In this document: piece by piece, positions 16,790-26,500 of the stretch
Numbering within the stretch: position 1 is the first letter of the stretch
Layout: each line of letters opens with the position of its first letter
Assembly: GCA_965199845.1 (NCBI GenBank)
Contig: CBDATZ010000009.1
Location: 48,701 to 112,700 of the forward strand
Length of the DNA: 64,000 nucleotides
Direction of reading: 5' to 3'
Origin: Ilyomonas sp965199845
Lineage (GTDB): Bacteria > Bacteroidota > Bacteroidia > Chitinophagales > Chitinophagaceae
Program-made: the position numbers and the translations under genes
Notes under the pieces: generated by a model
Databases searched by the model: none
What the model was told of the DNA's origin: nothing
Seen by the model: only the letters and a program-made list of their open reading frames with translations

Positions 16790-16873
16790 CTGCCCTTACC
16801 CCTGAAGGGGAATAGGAAGCTATATTATAATATCTAAAGAAATTTTTAAACTCCCCTTATGGGGACGGGAGCA
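16790..16873. repeat. paired CCCC-N4-GGGG inverted repeat between grpE and dnaJ
   Basis: Left unit 16790-16813 contains CCCCTGAAGGGG and right unit 16850-16873 contains CCCCTTATGGGG. The right unit is close to the reverse complement of the left, so the two can pair over about 24 bases, and each can also form its own 4 bp hairpin. The dnaJ ATG lies 4 bases after the right unit. Elements of this look are common between Bacteroidota genes (from memory); the effect on dnaJ expression is not known. Confidence 0.7.
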
Positions 16874-16876
16874 TAA

Positions 16877-18046
16877 ATGGCAAAGCGAGATTATTACGAA
16901 ATATTGGGTGTTGGCAAAACGGCATCGGGCGATGAAATAAAAAAAGCTTATCGCAAAGTGGCAATGCAATATCACCCCGATAGAAATCCGGGCGATAAAT
17001 CTGCCGAGGAGAAATTTAAAGAAGCAGCAGAAGCTTACGAAATATTAAGCGACGCCGATAAGAAAGCCAAATACGATCGCTTTGGTCACCAGGCTTTTGG
17101 TCCCGGCATGAGCGGTGGCGGAGGTTTTGGAGGCGGTGCCGGTATGAACATGGAGGATATCTTCAGCCAGTTTGGAGACATCTTTGGCGAAGGTATGTTT
17201 GGCGGAATGTTCGGTGGCGGTGGAGGCGGCGGCAGAGCCAGTCGCGGAAGAGGTGCGCACGGCAGTAACCTCCGGGTTAAGATAAAACTTAACTATGAGG
17301 AAATGGCAAAAGGCGTTACCAAAAATATCAAGGTTAAAAAATATGTTTCTTGTACTGTTTGCAGCGGAACCGGTGCAAAAGATAAAGGCAGCATTCAAAC
17401 CTGTCCAACCTGTCACGGCAGTGGCCAGGTAAAGAAAATTTCGAATACTTTTTTAGGACAAATGCAAACAGTTAGCACCTGTCCTACCTGTAACGGCGAA
17501 GGTTCAACGGTTACAGCAAAATGCGGAAATTGTAAAGGTGAAGGCCGCGTTTACAACGAAGAAACCATCAGCATTGATATTCCGGCTGGTGTACAGGAAG
17601 GCATGCAATTGAGCATGAGCGGAAAAGGAAATGCCGGAGAACGTGGTGGTGCACCCGGAGATTTAATTATTCTAATTGAAGAAGAAGCACACAAAGAATT
17701 GCACCGTGATGGTTTGAATGTGGCTTACGAGCTTCATATCACTTTTCCGGAAGCTGCATTTGGAACTAATTCAGAAGTACCGACTATTGACGGACGCGCT
17801 AAAATAAAAATTCCGCCGGGAACACAGAGTGGAAAAATATTTCGTTTGAAAGGTAAAGGCTTTCCGGAAGTACAAGGTTATCAGCGTGGCGATCAATTGA
17901 TTCATGTGAACGTCTGGACACCGCAAAACCTGACATCGGAAGAAAAAAGCATGTTGGAAAAACTAAATGACAGTCCGAATTTTAAACCTCAGCCCGGTAA
18001 AAGCGAAAAAAGCTTTTTTGACAGAGTAAAAGAAGTGTTTAGCTAA
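16877..18046 (+). CDS. dnaJ: chaperone DnaJ (Hsp40)
   Basis: A 389-residue type I J-protein. The J domain (residues 4-68) contains the HPD triad in QYHPDRNPGD. A Gly/Phe-rich region follows at about 72-125. The zinc domain has four CxxCxGxG repeats: CTVCSGTG, CPTCHGSG, CPTCNGEG and CGNCKGEG (about 158-222). The C-terminal substrate-binding domains end near 370. It stimulates DnaK ATPase and delivers substrates, working with GrpE encoded just upstream. A strong terminator follows. Confidence 0.97.
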   Translation: MAKRDYYEILGVGKTASGDEIKKAYRKVAMQYHPDRNPGDKSAEEKFKEAAEAYEILSDADKKAKYDRFGHQAFGPGMSGGGGFGGGAGMNMEDIFSQFGDIFGEGMFGGMFGGGGGGGRASRGRGAHGSNLRVKIKLNYEEMAKGVTKNIKVKKYVSCTVCSGTGAKDKGSIQTCPTCHGSGQVKKISNTFLGQMQTVSTCPTCNGEGSTVTAKCGNCKGEGRVYNEETISIDIPAGVQEGMQLSMSGKGNAGERGGAPGDLIILIEEEAHKELHRDGLNVAYELHITFPEAAFGTNSEVPTIDGRAKIKIPPGTQSGKIFRLKGKGFPEVQGYQRGDQLIHVNVWTPQNLTSEEKSMLEKLNDSPNFKPQPGKSEKSFFDRVKEVFS

Positions 18047-18060
18047 GAAAAATAAAAACA

Positions 18061-18089
18061 AAAAAGCCGGTTTTAAAACCGGCTTTTTT
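18061..18089 (+). terminator. terminator of grpE-dnaJ
   Basis: AAAAAGCCGGTTTTAAAACCGGCTTTTTT would exceed a short quote, but its core is GCCGGTTTT/AAAACCGGC, a perfect palindrome with six T residues after the stem. Confidence 0.88.
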
Positions 18090-18100
18090 GTTAAAGCTGA

Positions 18101-18160
18101 CATTCTAAAATCGTTTTATTTATAGTTATAGTTTTTATAACTATAACTAAATTTGGAATG
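18101..18160. repeat. AT-rich long hairpin
   Basis: TTATAGTTATA (18120-18130) and TATAACTATAA (18136-18146) form a perfect 11 bp stem with loop GTTTT. Outer arms CATTCTAAA (18101-18109) and TTTGGAATG (18152-18160) extend it. It lies between the dnaJ terminator and the end of glgX; it may end glgX transcripts. Confidence 0.6.
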
Positions 18161-18210
18161 CAAGTTTTATATATAATTTTTGCTAAGCAACACAATAAAT
18201 ATGATTGCTT

Positions 18211-20328
18211 CTAAGGCCTTCGTAAGACAACAATAGAACGTCCTTCTAATTGTAATTTATCACCATCATTAAATCTCGCGCAGCCTTCTTCGTTTATACA
18301 AGCCTCTTTTGTATCAATCACTTTTAGCCAGGGTTTGCCACCATTTCTTGCCGGTATTGTAAATTCTAAATTGTTTTCGTAAGCGTTGAACATGAGCATA
18401 AAACAATCGTCTACTGTTTCTTTGCCATCATAATTTAGTGTAGCTATTCCTTTTCCATTCAGGTATACGGTAATAGATTTACTGAAATCATTTTGCCAGT
18501 CTGCTTCCTGCATTTCCCGGCTATCAGGATAAAACCAAGCAATGTCGTTAAGACCTGTGCCGGTAACCTGTCTTTCTTTAAACCATTTGCGGCGGCAAAA
18601 AGATGGATGATTCTTCTTTAAGGCAGTGAGCTTTTTTACAAAGTTCAACAAATTAATGTCCGCTTTATCCCACTGCAACCAGGAAATATCATTGTTCTGG
18701 CAAAAGGCATTGTTATTTCCGTTTTGGGTTTTGCTGATTTCATCACCCATAGTTATCATCGGCACGCCTTGCGATAAGATAAGCACTGTAAATAGATTGC
18801 GCTTTTGCCGCTCACGCAAAATATTGATGTCGTTATTATCTGTAGGTCCTTCGGCACCGCAATTCCATGAATGATTTTCTTCGGCGCCATCTTTATTATC
18901 TTCCTTATTGGCTTCGTTGTGCTTTTCGTTATAACTAACCAAATCATTTAATGTAAAGCCATCGTGCGCTGTAATTAAATTGATACTTGCGGTTGGGCGA
19001 CGATAATCATTTCGATAAATATCAGGACTACCGGTAAAACGTTTGGCAAACTCGCCAAGCGGACATCCTTGCCCAAGCCATTGATCCCGCACACAATCCC
19101 GGAATTTACCATTCCACTCTACCCAGCCGGGCGGAAAATTTCCAACCTGGTTACCATCATCGCCTAAATCCCAAGGCTCTGCAATGAGCTTAGCCTGCGA
19201 GATAATCGGATCCTGATAAATAATATCCATGAAAGAACTTAACATGTTCACATCTTTCAGTTCGCGGGCAAGCACAGGCGCCATATCAAAACGAAAACCA
19301 TCAACGTGCATTTCCAGAATCCAATATCGGAGACTATCCATAATAAGACGTAATACAGGTCGCGTGTCAACATTTAATGTATTGCCGGTTCCTGTATAAT
19401 CGGTATAATATCGAGCGTCTTTTTCAAGCCGGTAATAAGACGGATTGTCAATGCCACGAAAACAAATGGTAGGTCCTAACTGATTGCCTTCTGCCGTATG
19501 ATTATATACAACATCGAGTATCACTTCAATACCGGCTTTATGCAGTTCTTTCACCATGTTTTTGAACTCGGCAACCTGCTCTCCTTTTTTGCTTTCCGTT
19601 GCATAATAACACTCCGGCGCAAAGTAACCGATGGTATTATATCCCCAATAATTATGAAGCCCTTTGTCTTCCAAAGTTTTATCAGAAATGTAATGATGTA
19701 CCGGCATCAGCTCTATGGCTGTAATGTTTAAATCTTTCAGATATTGAATGGTAACGGGATGCGCGATAGCCGCATATTTACCGCGGATATTTTCGGGAAT
19801 ATCAGGATGCAGTAAAGAAAAGCCTCTTACATGGGCTTCATAAATGATTGTATTGTGATAAGGAATTTTTGGCAGTTCATCGTTTTCCCAATCGAATTTA
19901 TCATCTACCACAACCGATTTGGGAACAAAAGGCGCACTGTCTTCTTCGCTGAAACTGCTGCCTTCACTGTCTTCTCCAATCTTATATCCAAACAAGGAAT
20001 TGTGCCATTTGATAGGTGCCGATAACGCTTTTGCATACGGATCTATCAACAACTTATTTGAATTAAAACGCAATCCTTTGTTTGGTTCATAATCGCCATG
20101 AACACGATAACCATAATGCTGACCGGCTTTTATATCGGCAACAAAAATATGCCATACACTATGATACACTTCTTGTACAGGCAAGCAAGCCAATTGGTTG
20201 CCGTCATCATCAAATAAACACAAGTCAACGCCTTTTGCGTTTTCAGAATAAATAGAAAAGTTGACGCCATTTTCATACGCCGTCGCGCCCAACGGATACG
20301 GACTTCCCAAGTAAGTAGTAAAATTCAT
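18211..20328 (-). CDS. glgX: glycogen debranching enzyme GlgX/TreX type (isoamylase)
   Basis: A 705-residue GH13 enzyme hydrolysing alpha-1,6 branches of glycogen or maltodextrin. The N-terminal CBM48-like domain starts SPYPLGATAYENGVNFSIYS. The barrel has DVVYNHTAEG, then DGFRFDMAPVL (nucleophile Asp), AEPWDLGDDGNQVGNFP (acid Glu) and LITAHDGFTLND (third Asp). The ATG at 20328 is chosen because it gives the standard N-terminus; a longer frame to 20451 would overlap the upstream gene and adds a non-conserved hydrophobic stretch. Downstream of ypdA on the same strand (79 bases). With treY and treZ elsewhere in the window it can act as TreX in trehalose synthesis. Confidence 0.93.
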   Translation of the reverse strand: MNFTTYLGSPYPLGATAYENGVNFSIYSENAKGVDLCLFDDDGNQLACLPVQEVYHSVWHIFVADIKAGQHYGYRVHGDYEPNKGLRFNSNKLLIDPYAKALSAPIKWHNSLFGYKIGEDSEGSSFSEEDSAPFVPKSVVVDDKFDWENDELPKIPYHNTIIYEAHVRGFSLLHPDIPENIRGKYAAIAHPVTIQYLKDLNITAIELMPVHHYISDKTLEDKGLHNYWGYNTIGYFAPECYYATESKKGEQVAEFKNMVKELHKAGIEVILDVVYNHTAEGNQLGPTICFRGIDNPSYYRLEKDARYYTDYTGTGNTLNVDTRPVLRLIMDSLRYWILEMHVDGFRFDMAPVLARELKDVNMLSSFMDIIYQDPIISQAKLIAEPWDLGDDGNQVGNFPPGWVEWNGKFRDCVRDQWLGQGCPLGEFAKRFTGSPDIYRNDYRRPTASINLITAHDGFTLNDLVSYNEKHNEANKEDNKDGAEENHSWNCGAEGPTDNNDINILRERQKRNLFTVLILSQGVPMITMGDEISKTQNGNNNAFCQNNDISWLQWDKADINLLNFVKKLTALKKNHPSFCRRKWFKERQVTGTGLNDIAWFYPDSREMQEADWQNDFSKSITVYLNGKGIATLNYDGKETVDDCFMLMFNAYENNLEFTIPARNGGKPWLKVIDTKEACINEEGCARFNDGDKLQLEGRSIVVLRRP

Positions 20329-20407
20329 AGGATAGATTGCAGATACTTTTATTGAAAAATAAAGTTCGGCAAACCCAATTACAATAAATAAGCCGATGAC
20401 AATTTTA

Positions 20408-21388
20408 TCATGCCATAACAGCTTCTCTTTTTTCCACAATAGCGTTAGCAATTTTATCTGCGTGCTCGCGCGAATTTTCTATAAACCAGATATGGGTATC
20501 CATTCCGCCGCAAACCACGCCTGCTAAATAAATACCGGAGACATTGGTTTCCATCGTATCGGAATGATAGGTAGGACATTGCTTTTCGTTATCGGCTAAA
20601 TCAATTCCAAAGCTGCGCAACATTTTAAAATTGGGATGATATCCCGTCATAGCTAATACCCAATCGTTCTCTATAGTTATCAAACCGTCAGGTGTTTCGA
20701 TGTCCACTTCGTCTTCACGGATTTCTTTTAGCGAACTATTAAAATACGCTTTGATGCTGCCTTCTTTAATGCGATTTTCAATGTCTGGTTTTATCCAGTA
20801 TTTTACACTTCCTATTTCGCTGCCGCGCATAACCATTGTTACCTCAGCGCCTCGGCGCCAGGTTTCCAATGCCGCATCTACAGCACTGTTGTTTGCTCCT
20901 ACTACCAACACTTTTTGATATGCATAAAAATGAGGTTCTTTATAATAATGCTTCACTTTTGGCAGGTCTTCTCCCGGAATTTTCATCATGACCGGAACAT
21001 CATAAAAACCAGTTGAAATAACAATGTTATCCGCTAAATATTCACCTTTTGAAGTCGTTACGGTAAATACATGATCTTCTTTTTGTTCAACCGATTTTAC
21101 TTCTTCAAACAGCTTGATTTGCAAATCGTAAGTTTGTTTTACGCGCCTGTAATATTCAATCGCTTCTTGTCGTCCGGGCTTTGCAGCCAGGCTCATAAAC
21201 GGTACGCCGCCAATCTCCAGTTTTTCTGATGTTGAAAAAAAAGTCATGAAAAGCGGGTAGTTGAAAAGGCTGTTTACCAGCGCCCCTTTTTCTATGATAA
21301 GATAACTTAATCCTTTCTTTTTTGCTGCGATACCACACGCCAAACCTATAGGACCACCGCCTATAATTAATACATCGTACTTGCTCAT
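20408..21388 (-). CDS. ypdA: YpdA-family FAD/NAD(P)-dependent oxidoreductase
   Basis: A 326-residue flavoprotein of the thioredoxin-reductase superfamily that resembles YpdA, the putative bacillithiol disulfide reductase. VLIIGGGPIGLACGIAAKK (residues 6-24) binds FAD. GALVNSLFNYP and FFSTSEKLEIGGVPF are typical of YpdA. VLVVGANNSAVDAALETWRR (about 160) binds NAD(P)H, and GYHPNFKML plus IYLAGVVCGG end the fold. It has no redox CxxC pair. It should keep a low-molecular-weight thiol reduced. A -7 box TAACTTTG sits four bases before the ATG. Confidence 0.88.
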   Translation of the reverse strand: MSKYDVLIIGGGPIGLACGIAAKKKGLSYLIIEKGALVNSLFNYPLFMTFFSTSEKLEIGGVPFMSLAAKPGRQEAIEYYRRVKQTYDLQIKLFEEVKSVEQKEDHVFTVTTSKGEYLADNIVISTGFYDVPVMMKIPGEDLPKVKHYYKEPHFYAYQKVLVVGANNSAVDAALETWRRGAEVTMVMRGSEIGSVKYWIKPDIENRIKEGSIKAYFNSSLKEIREDEVDIETPDGLITIENDWVLAMTGYHPNFKMLRSFGIDLADNEKQCPTYHSDTMETNVSGIYLAGVVCGGMDTHIWFIENSREHADKIANAIVEKREAVMA

Positions 21389-21392
21389 AATA

Positions 21393-21400
21393 CAAAGTTA
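21393..21400 (-). promoter_or_regulatory. -7 box upstream of ypdA, possibly leaderless
   Basis: TAACTTTG on the minus strand ends four bases before the ypdA ATG (spacer TATT). No -33 TTG at normal distance was found. Confidence 0.4.
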
Positions 21401-21450
21401 GGTCAAAACAATTGTGCCGTTTTATACAGATATGTCAATCTGTTACAAAC

Positions 21451-21481
21451 AAAAAAGCACAACGTTTATATTGTGCTTTTT
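21451..21481 (-). terminator. terminator of the lactonase gene
   Basis: AAAAAGCACAA and TTGTGCTTTTT form an 11 bp stem around an 8-base loop, 20 bases after the lactonase stop, with T residues following on the minus strand. Confidence 0.8.
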
Positions 21482-21500
21482 ATAAATGAAATTGAAAAGA

Positions 21501-22625
21501 TTATTTTACAGGCATCATCTTTAAACAAACCGGCTGGTCAATATCAATTTTTACACCTGCATCGGTAAGCAAGCCATAGTTTTTATTGATAACATAAATC
21601 TGCACCACATTGCTATCGCGACAAGCCACCAATAAAAAACGTCCTGTCGGATCAATCACAAAATTGCGCGGATGCGCGCCAACCGGCTGATGACCCACCA
21701 AAACCAGCTTACCATCGGTGCCGGGCTTGAAAATGGTAATATCATTAGCTTTGCCACGATTTGATGTGTATAAAAATTTGCCATCCGGCGTTAAATGAAT
21801 ATCAGCGCTACCAATTTCATTTTTATCGCCGACAGATGAAGATTCGATGGTTTGCAATTCAGTTAATTTACCATTATCATAAGAATACGCAATTACTTTT
21901 CCTGATAATTCACTGATAAGATAAGCAAACTTTTTATTCGGGCTAAATACAATATGACGTGGACCAGTGCCATCAGGCAGTTCAGCATAAGCCGGATCGG
22001 TGGCTGTTAATGGCGATGTATTGTTATTCGCATCAAAGCTGTAAGAGTACAATCTGTCATTGCCTAAATCTGGCACATACACAAATTTTTCATCCGGAGA
22101 AAACACAGCGCTGTGCGGATGCGGCTGCTCTTGCCGGGAAACATTTACACCATATCCGTCATGCGCCAGAACCTGCGCCGCCGCACTTACACCGCCGTCA
22201 TTTTCCGTTTTAAAAACACTAATATTACCACCGCTATAATTGGCTGTAATTACCCATTTGCCCGCCGAATCAACAGAAATATAAGCGGGCGCGTCTCCAC
22301 CGGTTTTTTGTGTATTAATGAGCGCCAGTTCACCTTTCGTTTTATCAAAACTAAAGGCACTTACGGCACCTTTATCATCGCCATTTTCATTAACCGAATA
22401 CACATATTTCTGGTCTTTTGAAATGGCTAAATAAGACGGATTTTCTATAGCAACGCTGCTCACTTCCGATATTACAGCTTTGTTGGGATTGAACTTGTAA
22501 ACGTAAATACCTTTACTCTTGCTGGGTGAGTTTGTGTAAGTTCCAACCAGTAAATAAAAGATAGGATTTTGAGCAAACAAGGTCATAGTAAAAGAAAGTA
22601 AAACAACCGTAAATAAATAACGCAT
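21501..22625 (-). CDS. lactonase family beta-propeller protein (6-phosphogluconolactonase-like)
   Basis: A 374-residue secreted protein of the seven-bladed YbhE/Pgl lactonase family. Signal peptide about 1-18 (MRYLFTVVLLSFTMTLFAQ). Family motifs: LVGTYTNSPSKSKGIYVY, PSYLAISKDQKYVYSVNE, YISVDSAGKWVITANYSGGN, HSAVFSPDEKFVYVPDLG, GPRHIVFSPNKKFAYLISE and HPRNFVIDPTGRFLLVACRD, one per blade. E. coli Pgl of this fold hydrolyses 6-phosphogluconolactone, but this one is exported, so its substrate is more likely an external sugar lactone. Single gene with its own terminator. Confidence 0.88.
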   Translation of the reverse strand: MRYLFTVVLLSFTMTLFAQNPIFYLLVGTYTNSPSKSKGIYVYKFNPNKAVISEVSSVAIENPSYLAISKDQKYVYSVNENGDDKGAVSAFSFDKTKGELALINTQKTGGDAPAYISVDSAGKWVITANYSGGNISVFKTENDGGVSAAAQVLAHDGYGVNVSRQEQPHPHSAVFSPDEKFVYVPDLGNDRLYSYSFDANNNTSPLTATDPAYAELPDGTGPRHIVFSPNKKFAYLISELSGKVIAYSYDNGKLTELQTIESSSVGDKNEIGSADIHLTPDGKFLYTSNRGKANDITIFKPGTDGKLVLVGHQPVGAHPRNFVIDPTGRFLLVACRDSNVVQIYVINKNYGLLTDAGVKIDIDQPVCLKMMPVK

Positions 22626-22780
22626 ATCTATACTTTTAGATTGATGGCAAGGTAATAAACGAGACGGAGATTTGGTTGGATTTTACAGTTTGGAAGATTG
22701 AGAAATGTACAATTTGATAGACTTATAACATTCTCTTACTGATTTTAAACTTCAACAATTTCTTAATTCTATATAAAACA

Positions 22781-22811
22781 AAAAAGAGAGTTCAAATTGA
22801 ACTCTCTTTTT
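22781..22811 (-). terminator. terminator of the RRM protein gene
   Basis: GAGAGTTCAA and TTGAACTCTC form a near-perfect palindrome bordered by five A and five T residues, 20 bases after the stop. Confidence 0.85.
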
Positions 22812-22831
22812 CTATAATGTCAGAGGGAAAA

Positions 22832-23188
22832 TTACCATCTTCCACCGCCGCCGCCGCTATTACCGCCGCCGCCGTTGTTGAAGCGTCTTCCGCCGCCGCC
22901 ACCGCCGCTGTAACCACCGCCACCGCCGTTGCCGCCGGTTCTTTCTTCACGTGGTTTAGCAACTGTAACGCGGATGTTTCTGCCTTCAACAGAAGCACCA
23001 TCTAACTCAGCAATAGCTTTGTTAGCCGCTGTGTCGTCAGACATTTCAACGAAACCGAAACCACGGCTACGCTGAGTCATTTTGTCCATTACAACTCTGG
23101 CAGAAGTAACTTCGCCATACTCTTCAAAAAAACCTCTTAAGTCATCATCCTGTACGTTGAAGCTTAAGTTTGAAACATAAATGTTCAT
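22832..23188 (-). CDS. RRM-domain RNA-binding protein with Gly-rich tail
   Basis: A 118-residue cytoplasmic RNA-binding protein. One RNA recognition motif fills residues 1-80, with RNP2 IYVSNLSF (3-10) and RNP1 RGFGFVEM (42-49). The tail (about 86-118) is Gly-rich with Arg, Asn and a terminal RW. Such proteins are abundant in Bacteroidota and cyanobacteria and are often cold-induced. The ATG at 23188 begins the RRM directly; the open frame upstream to 23308 has no conservation signal and is taken as 5' leader. The DNA for the tail is a GGN repeat tract. Confidence 0.93.
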   Translation of the reverse strand: MNIYVSNLSFNVQDDDLRGFFEEYGEVTSARVVMDKMTQRSRGFGFVEMSDDTAANKAIAELDGASVEGRNIRVTVAKPREERTGGNGGGGGYSGGGGGGRRFNNGGGGNSGGGGGRW

Positions 23189-23318
23189 TCTAAAAAAATT
23201 GATAAGTAAATAAAGCTTGAGGCAACAGGTGTAAAGATGACTTATTAACTTTCTAGCAAAGAATGCGTGGACGAAAATAACTAACTTACGGTGTACTGAA
23301 GAACTCAAATTAACAGTG

Positions 23319-23326
23319 CAAACATA
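23319..23326 (-). promoter_or_regulatory. -7 box of the RRM gene
   Basis: TATGTTTG on the minus strand matches TAnnTTTG. No TTG lies at 18-22 bases upstream; instead the palindrome at 23336-23358 occupies that place. Confidence 0.35.
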
Positions 23327-23335
23327 AACATTCTC

Positions 23336-23358
23336 TTTGAATAAATTATTTATTCAAA
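23336..23358. promoter_or_regulatory. 10 bp perfect inverted repeat, operator candidate
   Basis: TTTGAATAAA-TTA-TTTATTCAAA. It covers the -33 region of the RRM promoter, the position expected for a repressor or activator site. Confidence 0.45.
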
Positions 23359-23538
23359 TAATAATTCTGTGTTAACAGCTATTTTATTTCGGTAAATAAA
23401 AGTCTTTGATAATGAAGATATTTCTTTTCTTAACCAAAACAATACCAAAGCTTTATTTTGCTATGCCGGGCAAACAATCCGGATGTATTTTCAACGTTTT
23501 ATATTTACCATCATTACCTGTGATACTGAAACTGTAGA

Positions 23539-26500
23539 ATGCTGCGATGCTTACATATAATCCTTATGTTTCTGATGCTGACAGGCACACTAATAGCCGT
23601 TGCGCAAAAAAGCAATCTGCGTAAGAAAACCATTCCGGCAAAAGGCATTGTGATGTTTGATAGCGTAAGCATTATTCCGCAGTCTTTATTTATACAAAAT
23701 ATTGATACTTCTTTTTATTCGCTCGATTATATCAACGCCGTTATCAACTGGAAAAAACCGGCTGGAACTGATAGCGTAAACATTCAATACCGCGTTTTTC
23801 CATTAAAGTTGAACTCTATGGCACATCGCTACTTATATGATAGCATCAGGAATAACTTTATCGCAGAAAAACCAAAACGATTTGGCAATCAAAGAACCGA
23901 TAACAGTTTATTAAACTTTGGCAATCTTACTTACAACGGAAGCTTTGGACGAAGCCTGAGCGTTGGCAATACGCAAGACGCTGTTTTTAATTCACAACTC
24001 AATCTTCAAATCAACGGTATTATTGGTGATAGCATTCAAATTGCAGCCGCGATTACAGACAACAATATTCCCATACAACCCGACGGAACAACGCAACAAT
24101 TGAATGAGTTTGACAAGATTCTTTTGCAGTTTAAAAAGCGTGACTGGGAAATTAATTTGGGTGATATTGATTTGCGAAGAAACAATGCTTATTTCCTGAA
24201 ATTTTATAAGCGTTTGCAAGGCATTTCTTACGAACAGAATTTCAATATCAATAAAAATATAAAGAACAATTTGTTGATAAGCGGTGCTATTGCAAAAGGC
24301 AAATTTGCCCGTAACATTTTAGCTGTTCAGGAAGGAAATCAAGGTCCATATCGTTTGGAAGGAAATAACAACGAACTCTATTTTGTTGTGCTGGCGGGAA
24401 CAGAAAAAGTGTTTATAGATGGTGTGCAAATGCAGCGCGGCGAAGACCAGGATTATATTATTAATTACAACACAGCCGAAGTAACGTTTACACCCAAACA
24501 GATGATTACTAAAGACAGGCGTGTTCAGGTTGAATTTGAATATGCTGACCGCAACTTTTTAAACTCGATGTTGTATGGAAGCAACACCATTTCGTTTGGT
24601 AAAAAATTTACTTTCAATGTATCTGCTTATAGCAATGGCGATGCAAAGAATTCGCCTATCAATCAAACATTGGATACAAGACAAAAACAGTTTCTCGCTA
24701 ATATAGGCGATAGCGTTCAGAATGCTTTTTATCCGATTGCAGGCGTTGATAGTTTTTCTTCAACAAAAATTTTATACAAGAAAATAGATACGATTTATAA
24801 CGGCTTGCACGATTCGGTTTATGTTTATTCAACCAATAAAACAGATGCCAAATATGATTTATCGTTTGTTGAAGTCGGTGTAAACAGAGGCAATTATATT
24901 CTTTCTTCTTCGGCTGCCAACGGAAAAGTATATCAGTGGATGGCTCCGCAAAACGGTGTTCTGCAAGGTTCTTACGAAGCGGCTGCCTTTTTGGTAACGC
25001 CAAAGCAGCAACAGGTTATTAGCGTAGGCGGCGAATACAAGATAAATGACAATACAGTTGTAACTGCAGAACTGGCTTCGAGTAAATACAATATCAATAC
25101 ATTTTCTGAGAAACAAAAAAACGATGATATTGGTTATGCCGGCAGAATTGTGTTTACCAAAAAAACAGGCTGGACAACACATAAAAACAAGCATCTCGAT
25201 GTGATTGGAAATACCAGTTATGAGTGGGTTGATAAAAACTTCAGACCGGTTGAACGATTGCGCGCCGTGGAGTTTACGAGAGACTGGGGTTTGCCGGTTA
25301 TTACAAACTATGCAATCGAACAGTTGCCCACAGTGAACCTGCAAGTGGGTGATGATAAAAACAACAGCATTCAATATCAATTCAGCAGTTATTTGCGCAG
25401 CGATGGTTATAAAGGTTATCGAAATATCATCACGCATGCACAAAATACAAAAGGCTGGCAGTTGTATGATGTTTTCAATATTACCAATATCAATATGCCT
25501 TTTGATAAAGGCTTTTATCTGCGACCAACTATTGACATTAGCAAGACGTTATACAAGCTGAAAAACTTTGTTGCCGGCGCTACATATGCTTTGGAACATA
25601 ATGAAATTAAAAACGTGATTGCAGATACGGTAACACCCGTTTCTTTTGCGTTTGAAACAATTAGCGCTTATCTGAAAAGCGACCAATCGAAAGCTAATAA
25701 ATGGTCGTTTACTTATTTTACCCGGAGCAATCAGTTGCCATATGGCAAAGTATTGTTGCAAACGGACAGAAGTCACAATTATAATTTTCAAACAGAATTA
25801 TTACAAAATCAGAATCACCAGTTTCGTTTAAATGTAACGTACCGTCAGTTGTTTGTAACCAATTCAAAATTGATTAACCAGCAATCAGACAATAGTTTGT
25901 TGGGAAGAGCAGAATATACAATTAATGAATGGAATGGTTTTGTAAACGGCAGTGTGATTTATGAAATTGGCGCCGGGCAAGAACAAAAGCGCGATTATTC
26001 TTATATTGAAGTGGCTGCAGGTTTGGGTCAATATACATGGAATGATTATAACGGCGATGGCATTCCGCAGTTGAATGAATTTGAAATTGCATTGTTTCAG
26101 GACCAGGCAAAATATATACGCGTCTTCACGCCAACAAACGAATATATAAAGGCAAATTACAACCAGTTTACATATAGTTTATCGCTGCTTCCCAAAGCTT
26201 TATCAAATCAAATTCATAACAAGCATATCAGAAATTTAATCACCCGTTTTTATTTGCAATCGTCTTTACAAACCGGGCAAAAACAAGTGGCAAGCGGACA
26301 TCCGTTGTACAATCCGTTCAATCATAAGGTGGCTGATACGTCTCTGCTCACTTTAAATTATATTATCAGCAATACACTTGCTTTTAACCGAAGCAGCCCG
26401 GTTTGGGGCGCAGATATTACGCAGATTACCAACTACAACAAATCATTACTTACCTATGGTTTTGAAAGTCGTCGTTTGCAGCAATGGAACAGCAAAGCGC

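Larger units (their letters stand above)
23189..23538. other. divergent regulatory region of the RRM gene and the large outer-membrane gene
   Basis: 350 bases without a gene. It contains a -7 box for the RRM gene (23319-23326), which predicts a leader of about 125 bases, and a 10 bp perfect inverted repeat (23336-23358) just upstream of it. No promoter was recognised for the rightward gene. Confidence 0.6.

Noticed and set aside
17045..17416. 123-codon frame opposite dnaJ
   Set aside because: Antisense of the Gly-rich region and zinc fingers of DnaJ; no independent start or family signal.
22817..23005. Ala/Thr-rich open frame on the plus strand
   Set aside because: It is the antisense of the Gly-rich tail of the RRM protein; the repetitive DNA keeps all frames open.
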